Origin: an uncultured Granulosicoccaceae bacterium
GTDB lineage: Bacteria; Pseudomonadota; Gammaproteobacteria; Granulosicoccales; Granulosicoccaceae
DNA: 56,205 bases
Direction: 5' to 3'
Assembly: GCA_937998875.1 (NCBI GenBank)
Contig: CALLBO010000047.1
Span: forward strand, 1-56,205
Position numbers and translations under genes: made by a program. The notes below the pieces were generated by a model. It saw only the letters and a program-made list of their open reading frames with translations. It did no database searches and was not told the origin of the DNA. Below, piece by piece: positions 44,552-52,414 of this stretch (the stretch's first letter is position 1; every line of letters begins with the position of its first letter).

Positions 44552-45855
44552 GTCCAATTGAAATAGGGCTGCTTTCGGTAGCGGCCATTGTGACACTAAT
44601 CTATCTTGGTGTGTACATTCCAATAGCGCTGGGTGTGGTGTCTTTTGTTTCGATCTGGTTGATGAGAGACAACTTTGATCTTGCAATGAATCTGCTGAAA
44701 ATAGCACTCAGCGACAGCGTGATGGAATACACCTTTGCAACGGTGCCGCTCTTTACGTTTATGGGGATAGTGGTATCCAAAGCCGGGCTCGGTAGTGACA
44801 TTTACGATGTCATGAATGCTGGCTTTCGTAAGATTAAGGGCGGAATCGGCATGGCGACTGTGGGCGCTAATGCCGTGTTTGCCGCGGTTACCGGCTCTTC
44901 TATTGCGTCAGCATCGGTGTTTTCAACCGTCGCGGTGCCTCAGATGCAGCGCTATGAATACAACCCGCGGTTCGCAGTCGGTGTCGTCGCAGGTTCTTCG
45001 GTGCTGGGTATGATCATTCCACCCTCTGCGATGTTAATTATTTACTCGTTTGTTGCCGAGCAGTCTGTGGGAGATATGTTTTTGGCCGGTATTGTTCCTG
45101 GCCTCATGTTGGCTATTGCGTATATTGGCGCAATAGCATTTGCAGGAAAGTTTTTTCCAAACTTTGTCGGTGGCAAACCCGCTGAAGACTACGAGCCAAT
45201 GGGCTGGGGCACGGTAGCTATCAAAACACTGCCACTCGTGTTTCTTATACTTGTTGTGCTCGGTGGTATTTATACAGGTTGGCTATCGCCGGTTGAGGCT
45301 GGTGCTGCCGGCGCTACCGTGGGTTTGCTGATCGCTTTCCTGCGCGGTCGTATGACGCTAAAAACATTCTGGCAGGCGTTGATAGAAACCGGTCATATTA
45401 CTGCAGCAATTCTTTTTCTTATAACGGCTGCATCAATTTATAGCCGGATGCTTGGGCTGGCGGCATTGCCGAATGAACTTGGAGATATTATCGCGAGCAA
45501 CGAATTCAGCTTCGCGATGATTATGGTTATTTATGTCTGCCTGATGCTGTTCCTGGGTACGTTGCTGGATACCGCATCGATTATTCTGATTGTTGTACCG
45601 CTGTTTTTACCGATAATCGAATCACTGGGGCTTAGTCCGGTATGGTTCGGCATTGTCACTGTGGTGGGAGCTGAAATTGGGCTACTTACACCGCCGCTGG
45701 GCATCAGTTGCTTTGTGATCAAGTCAACGTTGAATGATGATCGAATCAAACTGAAAGATGTATTTCTCGGTGCATTGCCGTTTGCATTTGTAATGCTGCT
45801 GGTACTGATACTTTTAATTAAATTTCCATCGTTAAGCACCGGTATATTAAATTAG
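44548..45855 (+). CDS. DctM-type TRAP large permease
   Basis: A 435-residue protein with about 12 membrane segments. DctM traits are VPLFTFMGIVVSKAGLGSDIYD, AVFAAVTGSSIASASVFSTVAVPQM, SSVLGMIIPPSAMLIIYSFVAEQSVG, and the C-terminal LGTLLDTASIILIVVPLFLPI plus GLLTPPLGISCFVIK. It provides the cation-coupled pathway. The overlapping start with DctQ, and the dioxygenase gene nine bases downstream, suggest that the imported substrate is an aromatic compound or its precursor. Confidence 0.95.
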   Translation: MSPIEIGLLSVAAIVTLIYLGVYIPIALGVVSFVSIWLMRDNFDLAMNLLKIALSDSVMEYTFATVPLFTFMGIVVSKAGLGSDIYDVMNAGFRKIKGGIGMATVGANAVFAAVTGSSIASASVFSTVAVPQMQRYEYNPRFAVGVVAGSSVLGMIIPPSAMLIIYSFVAEQSVGDMFLAGIVPGLMLAIAYIGAIAFAGKFFPNFVGGKPAEDYEPMGWGTVAIKTLPLVFLILVVLGGIYTGWLSPVEAGAAGATVGLLIAFLRGRMTLKTFWQALIETGHITAAILFLITAASIYSRMLGLAALPNELGDIIASNEFSFAMIMVIYVCLMLFLGTLLDTASIILIVVPLFLPIIESLGLSPVWFGIVTVVGAEIGLLTPPLGISCFVIKSTLNDDRIKLKDVFLGALPFAFVMLLVLILLIKFPSLSTGILN

Positions 45856-45864
45856 GATTTACCC

Positions 45865-46737
45865 ATGCGCACTGTAACTAAAGACAATATCACCGATGTT
45901 TTTGCAGGTTACCTTGGTGAGGATACAGATCCAAGGGTAAAAGAGATACTTGCCAGTCTGGCGCGTCATCTGCACGATTTTGCAAAAGAAACACAGTTGA
46001 CTCACGATGAGTGGCGCAAAGGGCTGGAGCTTCTGGAATGGGCCGGCAACATCACTACTCCTGAGCGCAATGAGTTTGTGCTGTTATCTGATGTAATGGG
46101 CTTGTCCTCATTGGTTGATATGATCCACTCTGTTCCGGAAGCCACAAGTTCATCTGTTTTGGGTCCGTTTCATGTATCTAATCCTCCACCGCTTGCGATC
46201 GGTGCAGATATGAAGGGGGAGTATGACGGGGATGTGTTGCTGGTTGAAGGCACAGTCTATGACACTGACAACAACCCGATAGAAGGTGCAACACTTGATA
46301 TCTGGCAAACAGCACCCAACGGTCTGTATTCAAGCCAGGATGAAGAACAGGACATACATTCGTTTCATGCGCTAATGACCACCGATAAGAACGGTCGTTA
46401 CGCGTTTACAACCGTTAAGCCGGTAAGCTATACCGTGCCAAGTGATGGCCCAGTTGGAAAAATACTTGATGCTGCCGGCCGGCATCCATGGCGACCATCG
46501 CATCTGCATTTTATTGCTCATGCTAAAGGTTGCAAGTCTTTGGTAACCGAGGTTTTCCCTGATGATGACCCCTACCTGGATCAGGACACAGTGTTTGGCG
46601 TGCGGGATGATCTTGTTATGCGTTACGAAAAACACGCTGCCGGCTCGTTTCCCGATGGGTTTGAGCTATCAGGGAAAGTCGCTGGTGAGTACCTGCGAGT
46701 TGACTTTGATTTCAGGTTGTTAAGAGATAGAGAGTAA
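45865..46737 (+). CDS. Intradiol ring-cleavage dioxygenase, hydroxyquinol 1,2-dioxygenase-like
   Basis: The 290-residue protein has the N-terminal catechol-dioxygenase helices (residues 20-95) and the beta-sandwich domain with ferric ligands Y155 (NGLYSSQ), Y189 (KPVSYTVPSDGP), H213 and H215 (RPSHLHFIAHA). This length and the VSYTVPSDGPVG segment fit hydroxyquinol 1,2-dioxygenase, which opens 1,2,4-trihydroxybenzene to maleylacetate. Catechol 1,2-dioxygenase is the alternative. No maleylacetate reductase is nearby. It follows DctM by nine bases. Its 3' end overlaps the convergent GntR gene by 18 bases. Confidence 0.9.
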   Translation: MRTVTKDNITDVFAGYLGEDTDPRVKEILASLARHLHDFAKETQLTHDEWRKGLELLEWAGNITTPERNEFVLLSDVMGLSSLVDMIHSVPEATSSSVLGPFHVSNPPPLAIGADMKGEYDGDVLLVEGTVYDTDNNPIEGATLDIWQTAPNGLYSSQDEEQDIHSFHALMTTDKNGRYAFTTVKPVSYTVPSDGPVGKILDAAGRHPWRPSHLHFIAHAKGCKSLVTEVFPDDDPYLDQDTVFGVRDDLVMRYEKHAAGSFPDGFELSGKVAGEYLRVDFDFRLLRDRE

Positions 46738-47400
46738 GTCGACCAGATAATTCCCGGTGGTGCGGTAGTGTGAGGCAAGAAGTTCAGATGCCCGATCAGC
46801 ATCACGGTCTATTGCTGCATTAAAGATGTCATTGTGTTCTTCGGCGACATCACGTTTGGAATAACCCTTGGATTTACCTGCGAGGTTTCTGTAGCGAACG
46901 TTAAGCGAGTATAGTTGGTCGCAAAAGCGTAAAAGAATCGGAGAGTCACAAGCAGAGATAAGTGACATATGGAAAGACTTATGATGTTCTTCAAAGATGC
47001 TCGCAGGTCCATCGTAAACACGGCACATATGGTGGTGAGTTAGAACAAGATCATCTTCCCACTGCTTTGTGCCTTTCTCAAGGCTGGTGCGTAGAGCCAG
47101 ATCCTCGAGTTTGCAGCGAAGGTTAAGAATCTCTTCAAACTGATCTTTGCTTGCCTGTGCAACGCGAAATCCGCGCTGATCGCGCCGCTCGACAAGTTGA
47201 TCAGAAGTAAGCAGACTTAATGCTTCGCGTACCGGTGACGCCCCGGTTGAATAAGTGGTTTTGAGTGTTTCAACTTTAAGTTTTTCACCGGGAGCTATCT
47301 CACCGGAAAGAATAGCATCCCGCAAAGCCAGGTAGGCTCGCTGCGTCGTTGATTGAGCTGCGGAGGTATCGTTATCTTTTTTGTTGTTCATTGTAGCCAT
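46720..47400 (-). CDS. GntR-family (FCD-type) transcriptional regulator
   Basis: The 226-residue protein has an N-terminal GntR winged helix (AYLALRDAILSGEIAPGEKLKVETLKTTYSTGASPVREALSLL) and an FCD helical domain, with metal or ligand residues in EEILNLRCKLEDLA, EEHHKSFHMSLISACDSP and EEHNDIFNAAIDRDADRA. FCD regulators sense small organic acids. The gene converges on the dioxygenase gene and diverges from the homocitrate-synthase-like gene, so it may control either or both. The start may be ATG 47400 or the second ATG at 47391. Confidence 0.93.
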   Translation of the reverse strand: MATMNNKKDNDTSAAQSTTQRAYLALRDAILSGEIAPGEKLKVETLKTTYSTGASPVREALSLLTSDQLVERRDQRGFRVAQASKDQFEEILNLRCKLEDLALRTSLEKGTKQWEDDLVLTHHHMCRVYDGPASIFEEHHKSFHMSLISACDSPILLRFCDQLYSLNVRYRNLAGKSKGYSKRDVAEEHNDIFNAAIDRDADRASELLASHYRTTGNYLVDLLSIS

Positions 47401-47410
47401 CGGTTTATCA

Positions 47411-47441
47411 CTGACATATAGGCAGAACGCAAAGCTATAAT
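47411..47441 (+). promoter_or_regulatory. Possible promoter for the homocitrate-synthase-like gene
   Basis: A perfect TATAAT lies at 47436-47441, with CTGACA at 47411-47416 as a possible -35. The spacing of 19 bases is longer than ideal. It sits in the divergent gap with the GntR gene, where a regulator site would be expected. The target ATG at 47522 has GGAGG nine bases upstream. Confidence 0.35.
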
Positions 47442-47521
47442 ATCGTTATTTTATTGAGAAGTGGGAAAATCTATGATAAAAACAACACAGGTTCTATACA
47501 TATTTAACGGAGGCACTCCCA

Positions 47522-48739
47522 ATGCGTGAAACACATTCAGTCGATGGTAAGTGGTGGGTTAGCCCTTACAACTTCAAAGCCGAGGTGAGGGGTGAACTGG
47601 CTCTGCCACCGAAGGTGGAAATTCACGATGCCACTCTGCGTGACGGAGAGCAGACACCCGGTGTTGTGTTTTCAATCGATGACAAAATAAAAATCGCCAG
47701 CAAGCTAAGTGAGGTTGGTGTTGAGCGTATAGAGGCTGGTATGCCGGCAGTATCTCCTCAGGATGCCGAGGCCATTAAAGAGATTTCAAAGCTTGGTTTG
47801 GAGTCTCGCATATTCACCTTTGCAAGGGCCATGAAGCAGGATATCGATATGGCACTGGAGTGCGGAGCCCATGGGGTAATTATTGAAGTGCCAATTGGTT
47901 ATCCTAAACTGGTCACCCAGTTTGGCTGGACCTGGGAAGATGTTTTCAAGAAGAGTAAAGAGGTCATCAACTACGCGAAAGAGCAGGGGTTGTATACCGT
48001 TTACTTTCCGTATGATACCACCAGAGCCAGAGAAGAAGATCTAACCAATCTTTGTAAAGGCATCACCAATGAAGCGATGCCGGACTCCATCGGAATAGTT
48101 GACACGATGGGTTGTGCAACACCGGAAGCGATTAAGTATATGGTGCGCTGGGTTAAAGACATGACCGGACTGCCCATTGAAATTCATACCCACAACGACT
48201 TCGGTATGGGTGTTGCCACAGAGCTTGCTGCCGTGACTGCAGGGGCTGAGTGTGTGCACAGTTGCGGTAACGGTCTCGGTGAGCGTACCGGCAATGCCGC
48301 ACTTGAAGAGTTGATGCTTGGTCTCGATTTGCTGTATGGATATGAGACGGGCTACAAACTCGATAAGTTGCCTGAGCTGGGTGAGTTGTTATCATCGCTG
48401 TCCAATATACCTATCGCACGTAACAAGCCCATACTGGGTCACGGGAATTTTATTCGTGAGTCAGGTATTGGTATTCAGTATGTGATGGAGGATCCACTGG
48501 TAATGTTCGGTACTCACCCTGAGTTAACTGGCCGTAGCGGTGAGGTAGTTCTGGGTAAAAAGAGTGGTAAGGCGTCTATTGTTTATAAGCTCGGTGAGCT
48601 TGGTCTTGGTGAGGCGGAAGATGATCTTGTGACAGAAATGCTTACCCGTGTAAAGCAGAAAGGTATTGAAAAGCGAGATATTCTCGATGATGACGAGTTC
48701 AAGTCAATTGTAAACGAAGTCAGAGACGCTGCTGCCTAG
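47522..48739 (+). CDS. DRE-TIM metallolyase: homocitrate/2-isopropylmalate-synthase-like
   Basis: The 405-residue protein carries the DRE-TIM motif HDATLRDGEQTPGV (35-48), the metal-binding HTHNDFGMGVATE (HxH) near residue 222, and the GNGLGERTGNAALEE sequence typical of homocitrate and isopropylmalate synthases. The C-terminal LeuA regulatory domain is absent, as in homocitrate synthase (NifV/Aks type). It would condense acetyl-CoA with a 2-oxo acid, or act as a related lyase. The unusual start (RETHSVDGKWWVSPYN) before the barrel marks a distinct subgroup. The aminotransferase that follows, after a possible RNA element, could supply or use the 2-oxo acid. Confidence 0.88.
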   Translation: MRETHSVDGKWWVSPYNFKAEVRGELALPPKVEIHDATLRDGEQTPGVVFSIDDKIKIASKLSEVGVERIEAGMPAVSPQDAEAIKEISKLGLESRIFTFARAMKQDIDMALECGAHGVIIEVPIGYPKLVTQFGWTWEDVFKKSKEVINYAKEQGLYTVYFPYDTTRAREEDLTNLCKGITNEAMPDSIGIVDTMGCATPEAIKYMVRWVKDMTGLPIEIHTHNDFGMGVATELAAVTAGAECVHSCGNGLGERTGNAALEELMLGLDLLYGYETGYKLDKLPELGELLSSLSNIPIARNKPILGHGNFIRESGIGIQYVMEDPLVMFGTHPELTGRSGEVVLGKKSGKASIVYKLGELGLGEAEDDLVTEMLTRVKQKGIEKRDILDDDEFKSIVNEVRDAAA

Positions 48740-48765
48740 TGACAGTAAAATTTATTTGAGTTCGC

Positions 48766-48856
48766 GAGCATGTTTATAGCACCCTCCCATACGGGAGGGG
48801 GGCAGACGCGGTAAGCTATCGGTACAGGGAGCCCCGACATAGCCATGCTCCGTCTG
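48766..48856 (+). ncRNA. Candidate structured RNA with two alternative foldings
   Basis: The 225-base gap between two metabolic genes holds several exact complementary blocks. Fold A uses CAGACG (48803-48808) with CGTCTG (48851-48856), and GCTAT (48815-48819) with ATAGC (48839-48843). Fold B uses GAGCATG (48766-48772) with CATGCTC (48844-48850), and ATAGC (48776-48780) with the same GCTAT. The folds cannot both form completely. A stable CCCTCCC-ATAC-GGGAGGG hairpin (48782-48799) fits either. This looks like a switchable leader for the downstream aminotransferase gene, but I match it to no known riboswitch class. Chance pairing is possible. Confidence 0.4.
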
Positions 48857-48964
48857 GGAGAATACAAAGTGTCATGTCCTTTGCAGGATGGATCGACAAT
48901 TCAAAAACAGTTACCGTCTGTTGAGAACCATAAGATTGGCAGCACCTTCAGCGACACCTAAAGG

Positions 48965-50215
48965 GTGTTCAAACCGGGTATATCTGTGACAGTCCCATTC
49001 AACTTCCATGATGTAGTAAAAGCACCGGTATCACCGGATTCAGCCCCATGGCGAGCGTTCCCGACGTATAACTTTGTTGGTGGTCACAACGATGCTGATT
49101 CCGTTGATGTGAGGGCACTCACTCAGGCGTGTTCAGAAGTTCTTCGCCGTGAAGGGCGGGATCTCGCAACATACTCTCTGCAAAGCGGCCCACAGGGCTA
49201 TATCGGGTTAAGAGAGTTTCTTGTTGGCAAGTTGAAATACTACGCCGATATCGACTGCAACACTGATGACTTACTCTTAACCTCAGGGTCACTACAGGCG
49301 ATAGACTTAATTAATGAAGCGCTGTTGCAAACGGGGGATACCGTTGTTGTCGAAGAGTCAAACTACGGTGGTGTATTAAGCCGGCTAAATCAACTGGGCT
49401 GCAAGATTGTCACAGTACCGGTGGATGAGCAGGGTATGAAAACTGACCTGCTCGCATTAACTCTGGAGAGTCTGTCAGCGCGAGGGATCAAACCGGCTTA
49501 CATCTATAGCATACCCACAATTCACAACCCGACCGGCAGCATTATGTCGTTAGCCAGACGGCAGCACTTACTGGATTTGGCTGTGCAATACGAAGTGCCG
49601 GTGTTTGAAGACGAGTGCTACGCTGACCTTGTCTGGAACGCAGAGCGTCCACCGGCCTTGTATGCTTTGGACAAGTCTGCCCGGGTTGTTCATATAGGTT
49701 CTTTTTCGAAAACTATCGCCCCTGCGTTGCGGGTGGGATACGTTGCTGCTAACTGGTCATTGATGGGATATTTACTGTCATTAAAAACCGATGCCGGTTC
49801 TGGTGCACTGGAGCAGATGCTGCTGGCGGAATACTGTACCAGGCATTTTCATGATCACGTAAAAAAATTGAACAGCAATTTACAAAACAAACTGCAGGCA
49901 CTGACCAATGCCATAGACAGAGAATTTGGCACCAGTGCCGAGTATATAAACCCACCAGGTGGAATATTCCTGTGGGTGAAATTGCCGCGGCCTGTTGACA
50001 CGGCAAAACTTGCAACCGCTGCAGCTGCCGAGGGTGTTGCGATTAACCCCGGGCAGGAGTGGTCTCTTCAGAGTGATGCCCGGCGCCATTTGCGATTGTG
50101 CTTTGCCAATCCTTCTATTGAAACTATAGACGAAGGTATCACTAAACTGGCGCAAATCTGCTTCCGTGAATTCGGCGTTCCCCGGCTTGGACAGAATCGA
50201 TCCCGCCAGGCGTAG
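48965..50215 (+). CDS. PLP aminotransferase (2-aminoadipate/MocR-like fold, no HTH)
   Basis: The 416-residue protein is a fold type I enzyme of the MocR-like aminotransferase group without the DNA-binding domain: YSLQSGPQGYIGLREFL near 78, LTSGSLQAIDLINEALL near 105, IPTIHNPTGSIMS near 182, and the PLP lysine in HIGSFSKTIAPALRVGYV near 245. Relatives act on 2-aminoadipate, aromatic or branched-chain amino acids. The GTG at 48965 lies inside a small hairpin (ACACC-TAAAG-GGTGT, 48954-48968), and GTG 48986 is an alternative start. The upstream homocitrate-like gene and candidate RNA suggest regulation by an amino or 2-oxo acid. Confidence 0.9.
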   Translation: MFKPGISVTVPFNFHDVVKAPVSPDSAPWRAFPTYNFVGGHNDADSVDVRALTQACSEVLRREGRDLATYSLQSGPQGYIGLREFLVGKLKYYADIDCNTDDLLLTSGSLQAIDLINEALLQTGDTVVVEESNYGGVLSRLNQLGCKIVTVPVDEQGMKTDLLALTLESLSARGIKPAYIYSIPTIHNPTGSIMSLARRQHLLDLAVQYEVPVFEDECYADLVWNAERPPALYALDKSARVVHIGSFSKTIAPALRVGYVAANWSLMGYLLSLKTDAGSGALEQMLLAEYCTRHFHDHVKKLNSNLQNKLQALTNAIDREFGTSAEYINPPGGIFLWVKLPRPVDTAKLATAAAAEGVAINPGQEWSLQSDARRHLRLCFANPSIETIDEGITKLAQICFREFGVPRLGQNRSRQA

Positions 50216-50257
50216 CTTGAAATAATACTGTAGCCCGTGATTTTCTATTAGTAGAGA

Positions 50258-51031
50258 TCAGCTGAAACTGCCAAGTAGCGCATCCATAGTTAATTTTATA
50301 GACAAACAAAAGAGCGCGATCTGTACCGCAAGATAAAACCACTGTTCCGGCAAGCGTTGTATGAGATTCTTACCAATGACAGTGCCAAGTGCAGCAATGG
50401 GTAAAAGTATCACCGAGACTTTTAGCGTTTCTGCCGTGTAAGGGTGAAGATTAGAGTAGGGGATTACTTTTGCCAGATTAACAACTGCGAATACGATTGT
50501 TGTTGTCCCTGCAAAAACCATCTTGGGTAGCTTCTGGGGCAGAATATAGACTTGAAAAGGGGGGCCACCAGCATGTGCAACAAAACTGGTGAAACCAGAA
50601 AAAGTACCCCAGAATAATCCTTTTTTAATTGCTGGCCGGGTCGGTGGTATATCTTGTTTTCTTTTCGACCAGGTGTACAGACAAAACACAACACCCATCA
50701 CTCCGATCAATAGTGTCACCATCTGATCAGACACGACGGATGCCGTTGCCCAGCCGATAATCACGCCGAGTACTCCTGCAGGGATCAATACCTTAATATT
50801 TTCCAGGCTATATTCGCGACGATACAGGTATACCCCTACGATATCCGACAGTATGTAGATAGGGAGTAAAAGGACTGCTGCCACCATTGGTGACATACGC
50901 ATAGATAGTATTGGCACGCTGAGCATTGCGACCATAGGCAGGCCGCCCTTAGACAAGCCAACCAGAAACGCCGCCAGCACGAGCATGCCCGCAAGCACCG
51001 GTTGGGTCTGAAGTACTTCAAACGTTGGCAT
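50258..51031 (-). CDS. TauE/SafE-family sulfite/sulfonate exporter
   Basis: The 257-residue membrane protein has about eight helices and both family half-repeats, seen in FLVGLSKGGLPMVAMLSVPIL near the N-terminus and GTFSGFTSFVAHAGGPPFQVYILPQKL in the middle. TauE/SafE proteins export sulfite, sulfoacetate or other small anions. It is alone on the minus strand between two plus genes. It may serve the organosulfur genes some 20 kb away, but this is inference, because the family also exports other anions. Confidence 0.9.
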   Translation of the reverse strand: MPTFEVLQTQPVLAGMLVLAAFLVGLSKGGLPMVAMLSVPILSMRMSPMVAAVLLLPIYILSDIVGVYLYRREYSLENIKVLIPAGVLGVIIGWATASVVSDQMVTLLIGVMGVVFCLYTWSKRKQDIPPTRPAIKKGLFWGTFSGFTSFVAHAGGPPFQVYILPQKLPKMVFAGTTTIVFAVVNLAKVIPYSNLHPYTAETLKVSVILLPIAALGTVIGKNLIQRLPEQWFYLAVQIALFCLSIKLTMDALLGSFS

Positions 51032-51173
51032 AGAATGATGGCTTGTCTCGGGGGGTATAGAGATTATGCCTCATCTGCCAGGAGTCTGTTGGTTGGTACC
51101 GGTTGTTGAAAATTGATTTATCGCATCACCCAACCCGAGTAATATTGAGATTACTTCTACGGAATGAATAGCT

Positions 51174-52118
51174 ATGAACAATGAATGGGCTGCAAGCCAG
51201 CGTTACCCGGACCCGTCTGTAGTATCTGTCAGACCCGAGTTTGACAAGTACATATTGAAGCTCGCCAAAGTAGAGCGGCTGGCCACTGGATTTAAATGGT
51301 GTGAAGGACCGGTATGGTTTGGTGATCAGCGTGTGCTGGTCTGGAGTGACGTGCCGGGGAACGTGCAGTACCGGTGGGATGAGCAGAGTGGTAAATCCGG
51401 TATCTATAGAACACCGTCTAACAATGGCAACGGAAATACCCGTGACCGTCAAGGCCGGTTACTGACCTGCGAGCATCTCACCAGGCGTGTTGTCAGAACA
51501 GAGATTGATGGCACGCGTACTGTGATTGCAGATAGCTTTAATGGTAAACCGCTTAACTCACCGAATGATATTGTTTGTAAATCCGATGGTTCCATCTGGT
51601 TCACCGACCCGGTTTTCGGCATCCTTGGATTCTATGAAGGCGAAAAGGCGGAACCGCAACTCGAGTCAAATGTGTACCGGGTTGATATCGACGGTAACAT
51701 CACGCTAGTGGCGGAGGGTATTAATCAGCCCAACGGGCTGGCTTTCTCACCGGATGAATCGATTTTGTATGTCGTTGAGTCCAGAGGTGAACCCAGACAT
51801 ATTCTGGCGCTAGACGTTCAGGCAGATGGCATCTCTTTAACTAACCAAAGGATTCTGATTGATGCAGGGCCGGGCACGCCGGATGGGTTCAGAGTGGATA
51901 TCGATGGTAATCTTTGGTGTGGATGGGGTATGGGTGAACACGGGCTCGACGGCGTACACGTTTTTGATCAAAACGGTACGTTGATTGGCCGTATTGATTT
52001 ACCGGAGCGCTGTTCCAATGTCTGCTTTGGTGGCTTACACAGAAATAGACTGTTCATGGCAGCAAGTACCTCGGTCTACTCACTTTACGTAAACACGCAG
52101 GGTGTGGTTGGTGGTTAG
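51174..52118 (+). CDS. SMP-30/gluconolactonase-family lactonase
   Basis: The 314-residue beta-propeller has the metal-binding marks of the family: FKWCEGPVWFGDQRVLVWSDVPG, LNSPNDIVCKSDGSIWFTDPVFGI, EGINQPNGLAFSPDESILYV and GTPDGFRVDIDGNLWCGWG. It opens sugar or other lactones with a divalent metal. There is no signal peptide. It could act on an aldonolactone, and the uronate-dehydrogenase-like protein at 5226-6062 would make such a lactone, but the genes are far apart. It is divergent from the TauE gene. Confidence 0.92.
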   Translation: MNNEWAASQRYPDPSVVSVRPEFDKYILKLAKVERLATGFKWCEGPVWFGDQRVLVWSDVPGNVQYRWDEQSGKSGIYRTPSNNGNGNTRDRQGRLLTCEHLTRRVVRTEIDGTRTVIADSFNGKPLNSPNDIVCKSDGSIWFTDPVFGILGFYEGEKAEPQLESNVYRVDIDGNITLVAEGINQPNGLAFSPDESILYVVESRGEPRHILALDVQADGISLTNQRILIDAGPGTPDGFRVDIDGNLWCGWGMGEHGLDGVHVFDQNGTLIGRIDLPERCSNVCFGGLHRNRLFMAASTSVYSLYVNTQGVVGG

Positions 52119-52414
52119 GTTTGTTCGCGTTGGAGGCGCGATGGAGTTGAATGTCGATACTCACAAATGGCAGCTGTGTAGCATCTAGTCTTTATAGACA
52201 GGGTAGCTATCTGGAAGTGTCGTTGTATGGCGCACCCGAAAGGGATATAGGTTTGTAGATCATTTCACAAGTCGTATGAGATCCCCTCGCCAAAAGTCGT
52301 GGATTGTACCGCAGTGTTTAGCTTCATTGTTTCAAATGTGATGCATTGAAGAGCGTTATTGCCAAAATTGCGGTGATACTGATTGGTTCAAAAAGACTCA
52401 ACGGTAGGATGCTA
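52119..52414 (+). other. Upstream region of the kelch gene, with a leader copy
   Basis: These 296 bases contain no convincing gene. The segment from about 52329 to 52360 (GTTTCAAATGTGATGCATTG and on) is repeated with changes at the window's right end (56171-56205), suggesting a shared leader for two related genes. The kelch frame remains open back to TTG 52346, but the better start is at 52415 with GGTAGG upstream. Short hairpins such as GTCT-TTAT-AGAC occur near 52190. Confidence 0.5.

Noticed and set aside
48873..48923. 16-codon ORF (MSFAGWIDNSK and on) before the aminotransferase gene
   Set aside because: The nearest purine-rich site is about 14 bases away and the ORF ends about 40 bases before the gene, so coupling is unlikely.
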